64,000 nt of DNA from Geosiphon pyriformis (taxonomy: Eukaryota; Glomeromycota; Glomeromycetes; Archaeosporales; Geosiphonaceae), in assembly GCA_016748015.1 (NCBI GenBank), contig JAAOMT010000439.1, positions 663,097 to 727,096 on the forward strand, given 5' to 3'. Of this stretch, positions 22,906 to 36,592 are shown in pieces; positions within the stretch are counted from its first letter, which is position 1, and every line of letters starts with the position of its first letter. Made by a program: the position numbers and the translations under genes. Under the pieces are notes generated by a model. That model was given only the letters and a program-made list of their open reading frames with translations. It ran no database searches and was not told where the DNA came from.

Positions 22906-23662
22906 ACTTTTATTTAAAGGAGTAAAATTGGGTAGAGTTGATTGATCCCATATGACCGTATTGACATTTTTTAATTAGTAAGTGCTGTTTTTTGATGTCC
23001 AATTTAAATTTTTCTCATTTATTTTTCAGAAATGAGGTTGGGGCTCCTGGCCATTCAAGTTTCGCATCTAAATTACATAATATCAAAAATGCGAAAAAGG
23101 TAGATATCTTTGAATAAAATAAGATTGAAGAAGCTACCATAAAAAAAAACCATTACATTTTTAAAAAAAAGAATTTACAATGATCCATCAGATCAATATT
23201 AAAATAAGTGATCCATAATTATAAATGCGCTATACGATATATAAGTGGAATGTTTGTAATTGATGAATTTTGATATGCTTGAAAATAGTTGTCCGTGCCC
23301 TATGAACACGAAGAATGAATCAGGCATAATGGGCCTTGTGAAAAAAAGTTAAAGCCCTTCTAAAAGTTCGTTAAATTTATCTTAATATAAGGATTATTTC
23401 TTTGCCAATTTTATCTTAGTATCTTATATACACGAGTAGTGCTTTTGAGCCCTGATGAATTTCGTCAAAAATTTTTTACTAAAAGCAGAAATCCAAGCGG
23501 GAAATTTTTTGAGTAATGCCAAATGTGGGTCCCTGGTAGTAGCTCAAGTGAGATTTGATTTAGTCATGTAACATTATTAAGACGAAACGAGTTCTGCAGA
23601 ACTTGATTTCATTTGAATGGAAATTACGCACCACATTTAAAGAAGTAAACTACCCACCACCT
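22906..23662. other. Convergent intergenic region between RRN7 and SPT2
   Basis: No ORF of note. A pyrimidine-rich acceptor-like TTTTTCAG near 23030 precedes a short open stretch, which could be a 3' UTR intron of RRN7. Short A-runs at 23140-23180 may be processing signals. No tRNA or snRNA signature was found by eye. Confidence 0.5.
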
Positions 23663-25172
23663 TTACTCACGTCCTCTTCGTGTTGGAGGCTGAGCCAAAG
23701 GCCGAGATACTTTCTTTTGCGTTCTTTGACGCTCTAGCATCTCTTCTCTCAAATCTTCTTGTCGTCCAATTCTAGCACTAAAGAAATGATGAATTATGGC
23801 GGATGTTGTAAAACAAAATAAGGCGTTGAAAAAGTATTAAGAAATTTTGCCTTTTTCTTTCTTCTTCTAGCACTTCGAGGCCTGAAACTTCCATGTCATC
23901 TTCATCCGAGAATTCATCTCGATACCTAATAAAAATAGATAAATATTACAACTCTGAATTTAAAATCAGTGAATTGAAAAATAAACTATACCTTCTTCTA
24001 TCATATCCAAAAACATCACGGAGGACAGACTGGACGTCAGTAACATCATCATCCACGTATGAGGTTGCTGGCCGTTTCGTAGGGCGTTTTTCTGGGGATA
24101 AATTTCGATCGGATCGCTTTTTTGGAATTATTATATCCCTTGACCGTGACCTTGGCTCTGAGCTAGTTGATGAAGATCCGGGCCAATTACGTTCTCTTAC
24201 ATCAAATTGAGCATTGGGTATCCCCTTAGGTTGTGCAATTGGCCGCTGCCCAGGTGCATGCTTAAGATTAGCAGCGGCAACCTTAGGTGTAGCAACTGAA
24301 TTGGTTTTTTCGTTGGTATTGCTTTTACCCTTTTCAACAACTATTTTTGATTTCGAATTTGCAGCTTTTTCACTTTGAATCGATTTTAATTTTGATAGCG
24401 ATGCTGTTTGTGTTGGAGTATTAGATCTGGGTTGAATCGATCGGGAAATATTCGAAGAAACGTTTGTAATTTTACTGGAGTTTGAAGTTTTACTTAGAGC
24501 GGATGCGGGGTCTTTCATTGGTTTTGCTAATGGTCTTGCTAAAGGTCTCGCTAATGGCCGAGCTAACGTTCTTGTTGAAGTTGTTTCCGGAGAATTTAAC
24601 TCTAATTTAAAAGCTTTTCTAGCCGAACTTCCCTCTGAATGTCTCCAAGGGCTATCTGTTGTAGTGATGCTCCTTGAACTGGGCAAATTGTCTTTCTTTG
24701 AGCTCTTAGGGTTCCCATTTAAAGTACTTTCTTTCTTTGGCCTATCTTTCGGAACACTCTCCCTTCCTAGAAGCCTATGATTTGCAACACTTTCTCGTAC
24801 CATTGACTTACTATTTAAAATGCTCTCTCTTGCCAAAGGCCTGCCAATCTTTCTGCCAAGAACACTTGACGTGGAAATAGATCTTGAGTAGTCGCTGTAT
24901 GAATCCTGCCTTAGATTACCATTTGTAGTTTTCAAAGAGCCTGCTGACATTGTCGTTCGTGAGTTAACAGTGGGTGACCTTTTCGCCGTGTCCTCTTTAT
25001 AGGTTGAGCTGGAGCTAGTGCCATTTTTCGGTTTCATTTTATCCTTGTACCCATTAGATCGGTAAATAGGGCTTCCGGAGCGTATTGTGTTATTTTCTGT
25101 TCTAGTCCTGGGCCTTTCCAGCTTTTGCATCGCCAACTTAGCCTTGTTTCTTTTCTCCTCTATAGTGCTCAT
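23663..25172 (-). CDS. SPT2: SPT2-family chromatin protein
   Basis: SPT2 proteins are histone H3-H4 binding chaperones linked to transcription elongation. Exons on the minus strand: 25172-23992, 23925-23851, 23777-23663; total 456 residues. The conserved SPT2 C-terminal domain is split across the exons: DVTDVQSVLRDVFGYDRRRY near residues 375-395, an acidic DEFSDEDDME, then the basic coil ending ARIGRQEDLREEMLERQ. The N-terminal 350 residues are Ser/Lys/Arg-rich and disordered, with a short tandem (RPLA)n near residue 205. Intron 1 (66 bp) is GT-AG. Intron 2 (73 bp) must use a GC donor (AG|GCAAAA), because no GT donor keeps the frame. The final GTGAGTAA can be read as terminal codons plus stop or as a donor; I chose the stop since it ends where the family ends. 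Confidence 0.87.
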
Positions 25173-28100
25173 TGATATATTACGTACGATTCAAAAAAAA
25201 GAAAACTCCGAGTCACTCTATATTGGGGCAATATTGAGGATCGCATCATGTTAATACATATTACTGATCACCATAATGTAATAGTTATTTCATAAAGAAT
25301 TTACCTTTTTTTTTTAGCTTTAAGTATTGTTCTTAATAGTAACATAAATAATTTGTTTAAAATTTGCAATTAAAAATTGATCTATTGATTAAGAACGTGC
25401 AATTTAAAATTAAACCAAGTTTAATTTTTAATTGATAAAATATATTAATTTATTAAAAATATTTATTTTTCAAAAAAATAATAAATGTTTAATTAATTAT
25501 TATTACTATTATTCTTTTATTTTATTAATATGTTATCACAAATTTAACCAATTTTTTTTTTAAATTATTAAATTAATGTTGCTTATTAAAAAAATATAAA
25601 AATTAAAACCATAATTTTTTATTTTAAAGATTATATAATTTTAATTAATTATAAATTAAGAAAATTATAAGTAATATCAATTTATCTTGTTATTTTATAT
25701 ATATATAATAAATCAATCAATTTGTAAAAAGTTAAAATTTTGAATATATATTTTTTTTAATTGTATTTAATAATAAATAAAACAATAATATACTAAAACT
25801 TTTTTTTGTTAATCTTTTTATCATAATAAAAGCTAAAAAAAGCTGAAAAAATATTTTATATTCTTTTTTTTTACCTATTTTTTTCATGAATTATTTCTTT
25901 TAAAACATTTTTTTTGTAGCAATAAATTTAACAGGCTTTTTTGTTGGTAGTTTAAATATTGACAAACTAAAATAAAAACTTGTTTAAATACCAAAAAAAA
26001 ATACACATATGTATATTTATAAAATTATTAATAAAAAAACCAAAAACGTGTTATTAAAACCATAATTGTTAACTTATCTGCTAGTTTGTTGACTATAAAT
26101 ATGTTAAAATCTGGTGCTTAAATTTTAAAATAGTAAATTAGAAAGTAAAACAAGTAGTATTAATAATGTATTAAATATTAAAAAGTTAAAAAACACTATT
26201 ATAAAAAAATTAGTTATATTAATTTAAATATATTAAATAATTTTAAAATTATAAATAATATAACTCTATAAAAAATTTATACTTAATTGTATAATTTAAA
26301 TAAATTTTAAAACAATTGTTTTTTAATAATTTAAATAATAATAAAGCTTTAAAGCTTTTTTTCCAAGTTTAACAAGTTAAAACTACCAATTATAACTTTA
26401 AAAACAATAAAAAAAGTTTTTAATTTAGTTAAATTTTTTATTTTAAACATTAATATCTTTGCTATTATTAAAAAAAATTGGCATAAAAAGTTAAAACTTA
26501 TTAAAAAACTTTTTTATTAAATTAATAATTTTGAAAAAATCTTTACTTTTTTAAAATTTTATGAAATTATTTATTAAATATTTACTTTCAAGTTTAAATC
26601 AAATTAAAAATTTGGTAATCAATAAAAAAATTATTGTAAATACTAATTTAAAAAAAGTAAATATATAAATTAAATAATAATATTTAAAAAAATCTTAATT
26701 AATTTATTTAAGTTAGTTATAAAATTAATTTTTTTTAAATTAGTAAAATAGTATTAATTAAATTATAATTTATTGGTTTATAGTAAAAAATTATAATAAA
26801 ATTTGAAAATATTAATATTATCAAATTAGTTATTTTTAAGTAATTAGTTTTCATAAAAAAATTTAGTTTATATAACTAAAATTAATATTAATAAACAAAC
26901 ATAAAAATTAAGAAACAATTACTAAATAATGTTTTTTATTTTATTAATAATTTTTTTAGATTTTTTAGATTTTTTATAATAAAAATCATATATTATTATT
27001 TATAATTAAATTATATATACTTATATAAAATATGTAACTATTTTAAAATTAAAAAAGCCAAAAACAAAATATTATAATTTTAATTTTCAAAAATATAAAA
27101 TTATGTTAAATTAGTTTGTTTATATTATTGTATATTATTTGTAAATAAATTAATTACTTTTTTTTATGTATTTTTAATAAAAATATTATAAAATTATTAA
27201 TAGACTTAATAAACAATAATTATATATATATATTAAAAATAAGTTTTTATTTTTTATTTTGTTTTTTTAATAATAAAACCTAGATATAAGTTGTTAATAA
27301 TTTTTTATTTAAGTTTTTATTAAATATTTTTTTAATAATAGTTTTTTTTAAAAGCCAATTTTTTTATTAATATTAAAAATTATTAAATTAAAATTTGTTA
27401 ATTTAAAATATAGTCTTATTAATCTTATAAAACAAATAAATAAGTTAATAAAAAGATTAAATACATTTATATTAGTGGTTTTTTAACTTTATTTTAAATA
27501 TAAATTATTAATAACTTTTCTATTATAATAAAAAATAATTTAAATACAATTATTTACAATAGATTTGTTATTATTCAAGATTTTTTGTAATTTAAAAAGC
27601 TAAAAACTGGTATTAAAAAACTATTAAACCTAGTTATAAGTATTTTAACAAGATTAAATAATATTAATATATTTTAAGTTTTAATAATATTCTGTTTTAA
27701 TAATTAATTATAAAAAATATTCTAATTTAAATTTATATAACTTATTTATTAATTGTTTGTGTTTTTAACAAATAAAATTTTGATATAAACAGCTTAAATA
27801 TAATAAAAATAAACAATTATCTAAGTTTATAATTTGAAAAAATTGGTGTTTAAAATTTTTAAAGAATTAAAAATAAGCTTTAATTTTAAATTTAAATAGT
27901 ATTTAATTATTTGTTAATAAAATTAAAACTTCTAATATTTAGAATATATTTATTAATAATTTAAGTATTATAAACATTAATTTTGTTTTATATTATATTA
28001 AAAAGAGTTATAAAATTTCTAAGTATTATAAGTTATATATAGCTAAATTTTTTTAAATAAAAACAACTATTAATAAATATATAAATAATTTAATTATTAA

Positions 28101-31100
28101 CAAGAGTCATGTTTAAGTTTTATTTATAAAAATAAATATTAAATAAAAATTAAATAATTAAGAACATTTTAAAAAGTTTTTTTTAAAAGATAATTTTAGA
28201 TTATTAATTATTAATTCTGGAACTGATTAAAGTTAAATTTAAATAAATAAAATTATAAAAAGTTAAACCAAAAAAAAAATTATATTAAAAACTGTTTTTA
28301 ACAATTTTTTTTTGGTCTATATAAATAATATATTTAATAATATTATAAATTTAATAAAAAAATTTGTTTTTGTGTTTTAAAAAAAATTTGGATGTTAATA
28401 ATTCTTAAACTTTATAAATAAAAGATATTTTAATTAATATTTATTTAATTGCTTTAATTAAAACAGCAAAAAAAAATTGATTTTTTTTTAAATTGTATTT
28501 TAACTACTTATAGCAAATTTAATGTTTTTGATACAAACAATTTCTTAGTTTTAAAAAACAATTTTATTTAGTTTTTTGTTTTTACTGTAAATTTTATTAT
28601 AAAAAATATTTTAAAAAAAATTATGAATTGTAATTAATTTTATAAAATATATATAAAACCTATAATTTAATAAATTAATTTTATTTAAAAAATAGTTTTA
28701 TTACATTTTTAAAAACATTTATAATAATAAAATTAATTGTATAATAACAAATTTTAGACTTATAAATAACTACAAAATACATGATAATTTAAATTAGAAT
28801 AAAATTTTTTGTTTTTGTATTAAAAAATTTTTATATTATTTAATTTTAAAATAGCCAATTAACTATTTTATATATTTTAAATATTATTAGTAAATTTTTT
28901 AAAATTAATATATTTTAGTTAAACTAAACTTAGATAAATTTTTTATAAAAATATGCTTAAATACTTATAAAGGTTTTTTTAACAATAAAAATTAATAAGT
29001 TATTAATAAACAAAAATAAATAACTAATTTTAGACAAACTATTTTTTTATTTGGTTTATATTATTTTGTAGTTTATTGTTAATTATAAATTATAATTTGA
29101 TTTTGTTTTTAAAAATATATATATTAAATAGAATATTTTAATTAAAAAAATTTTGAAATTTAAAACTAAATTACATAAAAATTTTTTAATTAAAACATTA
29201 TATTATTTATTATTATATGATTTAAAATTATTTGAGCAAATACAAACAGAAAATAAGATGATATTAATAATTTTTCAAATAATTTAAGTATTATTAATTG
29301 GTTATTTACGTACAAATTTTTAGATTTTTAAGTTTTAAGTTGAATTTTTTACAGTTTTTAATATTAGAAATAAATAATTAATTGTATTAAACTGTAAATT
29401 AATATTTTTATAATGTTAATTAATTTGAAAATTTTGGTTATTTAAAAATTTTAATTGATTGAATTTTTTATATAATAAACAAAGATTTAATAATAATACT
29501 TAATAATATTTAATATTTAATTTTTTAATATAATAACCAATTTATTTTGGTGTTTTTTGTTTTTTTGGTAAATAATTTAATAAATTAATTTTATGTTTAT
29601 TTTTGTATTTTTTACTAAAAAAATTTTAATATTACAATTTTAATATTTTTAATTAATTAATAAACCAAATAAATATAACAAAATAAAATAAAAATTAATA
29701 TTTTTTTAATAATTATAATTAAAAACTATTGTTTTAATATAGAATTAAAAAATTTATAAAAAACTAATTATAATTAAATTAATAGTATTAATAATTAATA
29801 TACTAAGAAAACATTTTTATAAAATTTTTATTTAAGTTTAATATAAAAAATCAATTATTTTTATTAAATAAATTGAATAGTTTTTTGATCTATAAAATCA
29901 AATAATTATTATTATAAATAATATTATTAAGCTTTTTATAATTTACATAAAACCAAATTTTTTTATTTTTTTTTAAATTAGTATTACTAATAATAATTAT
30001 AAACTTATAAATAATTAGATTAATTTACTTTAATATTTAATTAATTTTTTGTTAAATAATTTTATAGTTTATTAATAATACTTAATATGTTTTTTGTTTA
30101 ATTGTCATAATATTTTTGGTTTAATTTAATATTAAATAATATTTGTCTTTTTAAATTCATTTTTATTTGCAAAAATATTAGTATATTGGTTAAATAATAT
30201 TTTAAATTACATTTTTTATAATAAATTCAAGTCTTTTAAGTTTATTTTATTTAATTGTTTTGGCCTAAATTTGTAATATAAATCTATATATTTATATTAT
30301 TATGTGAAATTTAAAATATATATTGATAATTAGTCTTTAATTTTTAAATTTAAATATTTAATAATAGTATTAATTAAAATGTTTACATAATTTTTAATGT
30401 TGTTATAAATTAAAATTCTAATATTTTTGGTTAGTATATACATAATAAATCTATTTTGATATTTTTTAGTTTTGTTTTAAAAATTTGAAATTGGTTTTTA
30501 ATTTTTCAAAATATTTCTAGTAAATAATAATAGCATAATAAAATAAAAACAATATAATTAATAAAAATATTTTTTTTTGTTTTTATTAATACTAATTAAG
30601 TTATTTTAATTAAAAACAAAAATATAATTTGTGCTATTTTTTTGGTTTAATTTTATAAATCTTTTCTGAATTATTTTATAATATAATAACAATATTTTTT
30701 ATATATTTTGTGTTAATTATTATTTTTTTCCATTGATTTTTTTTCCATTAAATTAAATCTTAATGTTAACTGTATTATAATTGTTGTTAAAAATTTTATT
30801 AATATTTTTAATAAAGAAGTAAAGTTTTAAAACTATTAAAGTCTGTTTAAAATATTTCATATCAAAATTAATATTTATATTATAAACTTTTTAAAACATA
30901 ATGTTTTTGTTATCTTTATTAAATTATTTTAATTTTTGTTTTTTTAATAAGTTTAAGTGTATAATATATTGCTTAATATTAAAAAAATATATTTAAATTC
31001 TTATTAAATTTAAAAGCCATATTTAAATTAGAATTTATCTTTAATTTTAATTTATATTTCTTGTTATTAATTAATTTATCAATTTTAAAAATAAAATAAA

Positions 31101-32114
31101 AAATATATAATAATAGATTATAAACAAAATTATATTTATTATAATATTGAAATTAATATAAAATTAAATAATATTTATAAAATTTAATATTTAAACTAAT
31201 AAATCTTTGTCTTTGTTTTTTTATTAGTGTTAATACTTAGTAATATTTATAAAATACTTTTAAATTATTTATAAAAATACAATTTTTTATAAGTTAATAA
31301 TTAAAATATAAACTGTATTAATATAATATTATTAATTTTAGCTATAATTATTTATTAAATCTTATTTTTATTATGTAAACAACTGTCTAAATAAGAGAAA
31401 ATATAATTATAAACAGTAATAAAAAATTTTTTTGACTTAATTATTAATAAAAATTATGTATTAACATAATTTATTACATATTTTTTTTATTTTAAAATAT
31501 TATTCTATATATTTTTATTAAATAAAATAATATTACAAGCAAAACATAATTTGGTGTTTTATTTATTTTTTTTTTGGTCAACCAAACTCTTATAAAATAC
31601 ATAATTGATAATAATATTTGATAGTAGTAAGTTATTTTTTATTATTATTATAATATACTTTTACAGAAAAAAATTTCTTTTTATAATTAATATAAATAAG
31701 TTTTAACCATTAATAATTCGGGTTTTTTGAAGTTTTGTATTGATAATAAGTTGTTAAAATATTTTTTAATTTAGTAAAATATATATTAAAATATTAATTT
31801 ATAGTTTTTTATTTTTTATTTTTTATTTTTTTGTCTTTATAATTAAATAATAACAACAATTTAATTTTATTATTATTAATTTATAAAACTTAATAAGTTT
31901 TAATTATGAGTTTTTTTATTATTATTTAATTTAATAAGAAGTATTTTATTAATAATAATCTTAAAATAATTACATATTACTAATATATTTATATATTATT
32001 TATTATAATTTAACTAAAATTTTTATTGGTTTTAAACAGTTAAATATTATTAACAAATGTTTAATATTAGATGGTTTTATAATAAAAATTCTAATAAGTA
32101 CAACAATATTATTA
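25173..32114. other. AT desert containing decayed LINE sequence, no live gene
   Basis: Nearly 7 kb with very few G or C and no ORF above background. Apart from the relic listed at 27990-29400 it holds homopolymer-rich A/T sequence. SPT2 5' sequence must lie in its first few hundred bases. Confidence 0.7.
27990..29400 (+). pseudogene. GC-drained relic of LINE ORF2
   Basis: Aligned by eye, this stretch follows LINE ORF2 step by step although almost all G and C are gone. 28001-28060 tracks LINE A 4961-5010 (for example AAGTATTATAAGTTATATAT against AAGTATTATGAGTCTAAGGT). 28495-28800 tracks A 5600-5890 (TTATAGCAAATTTAATGTTTTTGAT against TTGTAGCAAGTTTGATG...). 29150-29340 tracks LINE D 32597-32790 (TTTAAAATTATTTGAGCAAA against TTTAAAATTTTTTGAACAGA). 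The order and spacing are those of ORF2, plus strand. The relic probably extends further on both sides but I could not follow it. Confidence 0.72.
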
Positions 32115-34150
32115 AGCTGAACCAAATCTCAGGCTGGGTTGACTTCGTTTTTTGCAGCAGGTGCTTTTGTTGATGATACCATATGGATTGGTAGTAGCCA
32201 GACCACTATACAGCACATATTCGATGTAGCTAGTGAGTTTTTTAAATTTAATGACATTTTCATTAATAATGATAAGACTGTAGCCATTCCCATCAACTGT
32301 CGGGTTGAGTCCCCATATCTAACTATCAGTGGTTTGCCAATTTCTATTACCAAGAAGGGGGAATCTTACCATTATCTGGGCATTTTTTTGTCATTTAAGG
32401 GTTTGTCGAAGCCTAGTTTGGCTAAAGCCTATTTGAACATTTGGTTTTTTGTTAATCTTGTCATGAGAAAGGCAATTTCAGATAAGCAGTTTGCATATTT
32501 AGTGTCTGTAGTCCTATTTCCAATTGTTGGCTACAGGACTCAATTCAGTTATATTCCTCTCAATATGTGTAATAAGTGAGATGCTCTAATTCAAAAAGGT
32601 CTGAAATCTAAATCTGGCCTTCCACATGACTTTCCAAGTGATGCAATCTATCATCTTTCTTTGTATGGTTTAAAATTTTTTGAACAGATTCAGGCTAAAA
32701 GCAAATCTGCTTCTGTGGTTTCCTTTGCTAATTCAGTTGAAATCTTAGGTTAGTTGTTTTCTTATAGGTCTTATGATCTTCAGGTTCTCAGTTGGTGTTC
32801 TCATCACTCTTTGGTGTTCCTGACTCATATTGGCATCATTCCTTTAAATAGTTTTTTGGCAGATGTGGTCTGTATTTTTTCTGGGTGTGATTTGTCATTA
32901 GGCATTTCTTTGTCCTGTGTCTTTCACCTTTGGGAAGGCACCCCTATGTTTCTTGTTCTTGGCAAGCCCAATTTTCTCAAATGTGTCTCCTTACTCAAGC
33001 ATTATGGTATTGCATTTGTGGAGCAGCTACATGATCAAAATAGTGTTGTTTTTAGTTGGAAAGCTTTCAAGCATTAGAAGAGGCTGGATCCCTGTGGACC
33101 CATTTCTTTATGGTTTGATCTCTCTGTTCATTTTCTTAGTGGTGCTGTGCCTTCTTCTGTTGACTCTTTGCTTGGAAATAGTTGTGTCTTATTTAATGTT
33201 TGTCAATCTCGCAGTTTTGATGTTGTTTGTGACAATCTGTTGGGTGTTGACATAACTTGTCTTTCTGTGTATATAGATGGGTCTTTGAGTGATTTGGGAA
33301 CTCATGATATGAAGGCTGGTGCTGCTGTTTTTTTTGAGGACATTAATTCAGGTTTGGGCATAAGCGTGTTCGGTTTGGTTTCTTCTACGATGGTGGAGTT
33401 GCAAGCCATCTCCTTGGCTCTTGAGTGTGTCCTTTCTTCTTGTTCAGTTAACTTGTTCTCGAACAGCCAGGCTGCTTTGGATGCTTGCAAGTCTGAGTCT
33501 CTGCTGGTTTGTTCAAATTTCAGAAATTAATGTTGAATTGAACGTTGTCATATTGCTAACATTATTTGTCAGAAAAATTTGGATGTAAATTGGATCAAAG
33601 TTAAAAGTCATTTGGGTATCCTAGACAATGTGTGGGCTGATGCACTTGTTATGGATGCTGCCTCTTCTTCTTGGCAGCTGTCCCATATAGTCGGTAAATG
33701 TTTTCTGAAGGCTGGTAGTACTGCGATATCTGGTAATTTGAGACATTTTGTCTGTGGTGTTTTCCAGTCTGTTCATCAAGCATGTTGGGAGGTTGGCTTT
33801 GGTTCTAAAGTTGTAATGGATAGTTTGTGGGATGAAATTGATTGGTCCAAGTTTTCTTTGGTGTGGCACCCAGATTCTCACATGGCTGCTGGTTTTACTA
33901 GTGTGCAGACAGCTGGCTTTTAGACATATTTCATGAAGGCTCTGCACTATCGTCTTCCTGTTGCTGTGCATAAGCATCTGTATGATAAGTATTACTCTAG
34001 TGTGGTTTGTTTGTTCTGTGGCGATATTGAGGTTTTGGACCATGTCTTTTCCTGTTCTTTTAATGCTGCTGGTTGTGCTCAATTGATGGACATTTATGCA
34101 GATGCCTAGGTGGTATGTTCTGGTTTGTCTCATTTTTCTTCATGTGTTTC
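31729..34150. repeat. Identical block left of the N gap (2,422 bp)
   Basis: Identical to 34171-36592 with a constant offset of 2,442, and it ends at the exact last base before the Ns. It includes 386 bases of AT spacer and the first part of LINE D. This is what an uncollapsed contig overlap looks like. Confidence 0.9.
32127..34150 (+). pseudogene. LINE D ORF2 fragment, first (probably artefactual) copy
   Basis: RT palm (AFVDDTIW) to the zinc knuckle near 34010 (CLFCGDIEVLDH), cut by the gap. One frame throughout, with stops at 32577, about 32751, 33075, 33528, 33534 and 33921. They fall at inferred Trp, Gln or Arg codons. It is the same sequence as 34569-36592 and should not be counted twice. 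Confidence 0.75.
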
Positions 34151-34170
34151 NNNNNNNNNNNNNNNNNNNN
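34151..34170. other. Assembly gap, 20 N
   Basis: Twenty N between two identical blocks. The size is probably nominal. Confidence 0.98.
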
Positions 34171-36592
34171 GAAGTTTTGTATTGATAATAAGTTGTTAAA
34201 ATATTTTTTAATTTAGTAAAATATATATTAAAATATTAATTTATAGTTTTTTATTTTTTATTTTTTATTTTTTTGTCTTTATAATTAAATAATAACAACA
34301 ATTTAATTTTATTATTATTAATTTATAAAACTTAATAAGTTTTAATTATGAGTTTTTTTATTATTATTTAATTTAATAAGAAGTATTTTATTAATAATAA
34401 TCTTAAAATAATTACATATTACTAATATATTTATATATTATTTATTATAATTTAACTAAAATTTTTATTGGTTTTAAACAGTTAAATATTATTAACAAAT
34501 GTTTAATATTAGATGGTTTTATAATAAAAATTCTAATAAGTACAACAATATTATTAAGCTGAACCAAATCTCAGGCTGGGTTGACTTCGTTTTTTGCAGC
34601 AGGTGCTTTTGTTGATGATACCATATGGATTGGTAGTAGCCAGACCACTATACAGCACATATTCGATGTAGCTAGTGAGTTTTTTAAATTTAATGACATT
34701 TTCATTAATAATGATAAGACTGTAGCCATTCCCATCAACTGTCGGGTTGAGTCCCCATATCTAACTATCAGTGGTTTGCCAATTTCTATTACCAAGAAGG
34801 GGGAATCTTACCATTATCTGGGCATTTTTTTGTCATTTAAGGGTTTGTCGAAGCCTAGTTTGGCTAAAGCCTATTTGAACATTTGGTTTTTTGTTAATCT
34901 TGTCATGAGAAAGGCAATTTCAGATAAGCAGTTTGCATATTTAGTGTCTGTAGTCCTATTTCCAATTGTTGGCTACAGGACTCAATTCAGTTATATTCCT
35001 CTCAATATGTGTAATAAGTGAGATGCTCTAATTCAAAAAGGTCTGAAATCTAAATCTGGCCTTCCACATGACTTTCCAAGTGATGCAATCTATCATCTTT
35101 CTTTGTATGGTTTAAAATTTTTTGAACAGATTCAGGCTAAAAGCAAATCTGCTTCTGTGGTTTCCTTTGCTAATTCAGTTGAAATCTTAGGTTAGTTGTT
35201 TTCTTATAGGTCTTATGATCTTCAGGTTCTCAGTTGGTGTTCTCATCACTCTTTGGTGTTCCTGACTCATATTGGCATCATTCCTTTAAATAGTTTTTTG
35301 GCAGATGTGGTCTGTATTTTTTCTGGGTGTGATTTGTCATTAGGCATTTCTTTGTCCTGTGTCTTTCACCTTTGGGAAGGCACCCCTATGTTTCTTGTTC
35401 TTGGCAAGCCCAATTTTCTCAAATGTGTCTCCTTACTCAAGCATTATGGTATTGCATTTGTGGAGCAGCTACATGATCAAAATAGTGTTGTTTTTAGTTG
35501 GAAAGCTTTCAAGCATTAGAAGAGGCTGGATCCCTGTGGACCCATTTCTTTATGGTTTGATCTCTCTGTTCATTTTCTTAGTGGTGCTGTGCCTTCTTCT
35601 GTTGACTCTTTGCTTGGAAATAGTTGTGTCTTATTTAATGTTTGTCAATCTCGCAGTTTTGATGTTGTTTGTGACAATCTGTTGGGTGTTGACATAACTT
35701 GTCTTTCTGTGTATATAGATGGGTCTTTGAGTGATTTGGGAACTCATGATATGAAGGCTGGTGCTGCTGTTTTTTTTGAGGACATTAATTCAGGTTTGGG
35801 CATAAGCGTGTTCGGTTTGGTTTCTTCTACGATGGTGGAGTTGCAAGCCATCTCCTTGGCTCTTGAGTGTGTCCTTTCTTCTTGTTCAGTTAACTTGTTC
35901 TCGAACAGCCAGGCTGCTTTGGATGCTTGCAAGTCTGAGTCTCTGCTGGTTTGTTCAAATTTCAGAAATTAATGTTGAATTGAACGTTGTCATATTGCTA
36001 ACATTATTTGTCAGAAAAATTTGGATGTAAATTGGATCAAAGTTAAAAGTCATTTGGGTATCCTAGACAATGTGTGGGCTGATGCACTTGTTATGGATGC
36101 TGCCTCTTCTTCTTGGCAGCTGTCCCATATAGTCGGTAAATGTTTTCTGAAGGCTGGTAGTACTGCGATATCTGGTAATTTGAGACATTTTGTCTGTGGT
36201 GTTTTCCAGTCTGTTCATCAAGCATGTTGGGAGGTTGGCTTTGGTTCTAAAGTTGTAATGGATAGTTTGTGGGATGAAATTGATTGGTCCAAGTTTTCTT
36301 TGGTGTGGCACCCAGATTCTCACATGGCTGCTGGTTTTACTAGTGTGCAGACAGCTGGCTTTTAGACATATTTCATGAAGGCTCTGCACTATCGTCTTCC
36401 TGTTGCTGTGCATAAGCATCTGTATGATAAGTATTACTCTAGTGTGGTTTGTTTGTTCTGTGGCGATATTGAGGTTTTGGACCATGTCTTTTCCTGTTCT
36501 TTTAATGCTGCTGGTTGTGCTCAATTGATGGACATTTATGCAGATGCCTAGGTGGTATGTTCTGGTTTGTCTCATTTTTCTTCATGTGTTTC
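34171..36592. repeat. Identical block right of the N gap (2,422 bp)
   Basis: Begins at the first base after the gap and repeats 31729-34150. It then continues into the unique 3' part of LINE D. Confidence 0.9.

Noticed and set aside
22906-23662. tRNA or snRNA gene between RRN7 and SPT2
   Set aside because: No A/B box pair, cloverleaf or Sm-site pattern could be found by eye.
23946-24210. Plus-strand ORF over the SPT2 3' exons
   Set aside because: Antisense to the conserved SPT2 domain; no motif.
33621-34133. 170-residue minus-strand ORF in LINE D (also at 36063-36575)
   Set aside because: Antisense shadow of the ORF2 RNase H to C-terminal region; no family resemblance of its own.
31729-36592. 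A recent tandem duplication of LINE D
   Set aside because: Block limits coincide with the N gap on both sides; an assembly overlap is the simpler explanation.
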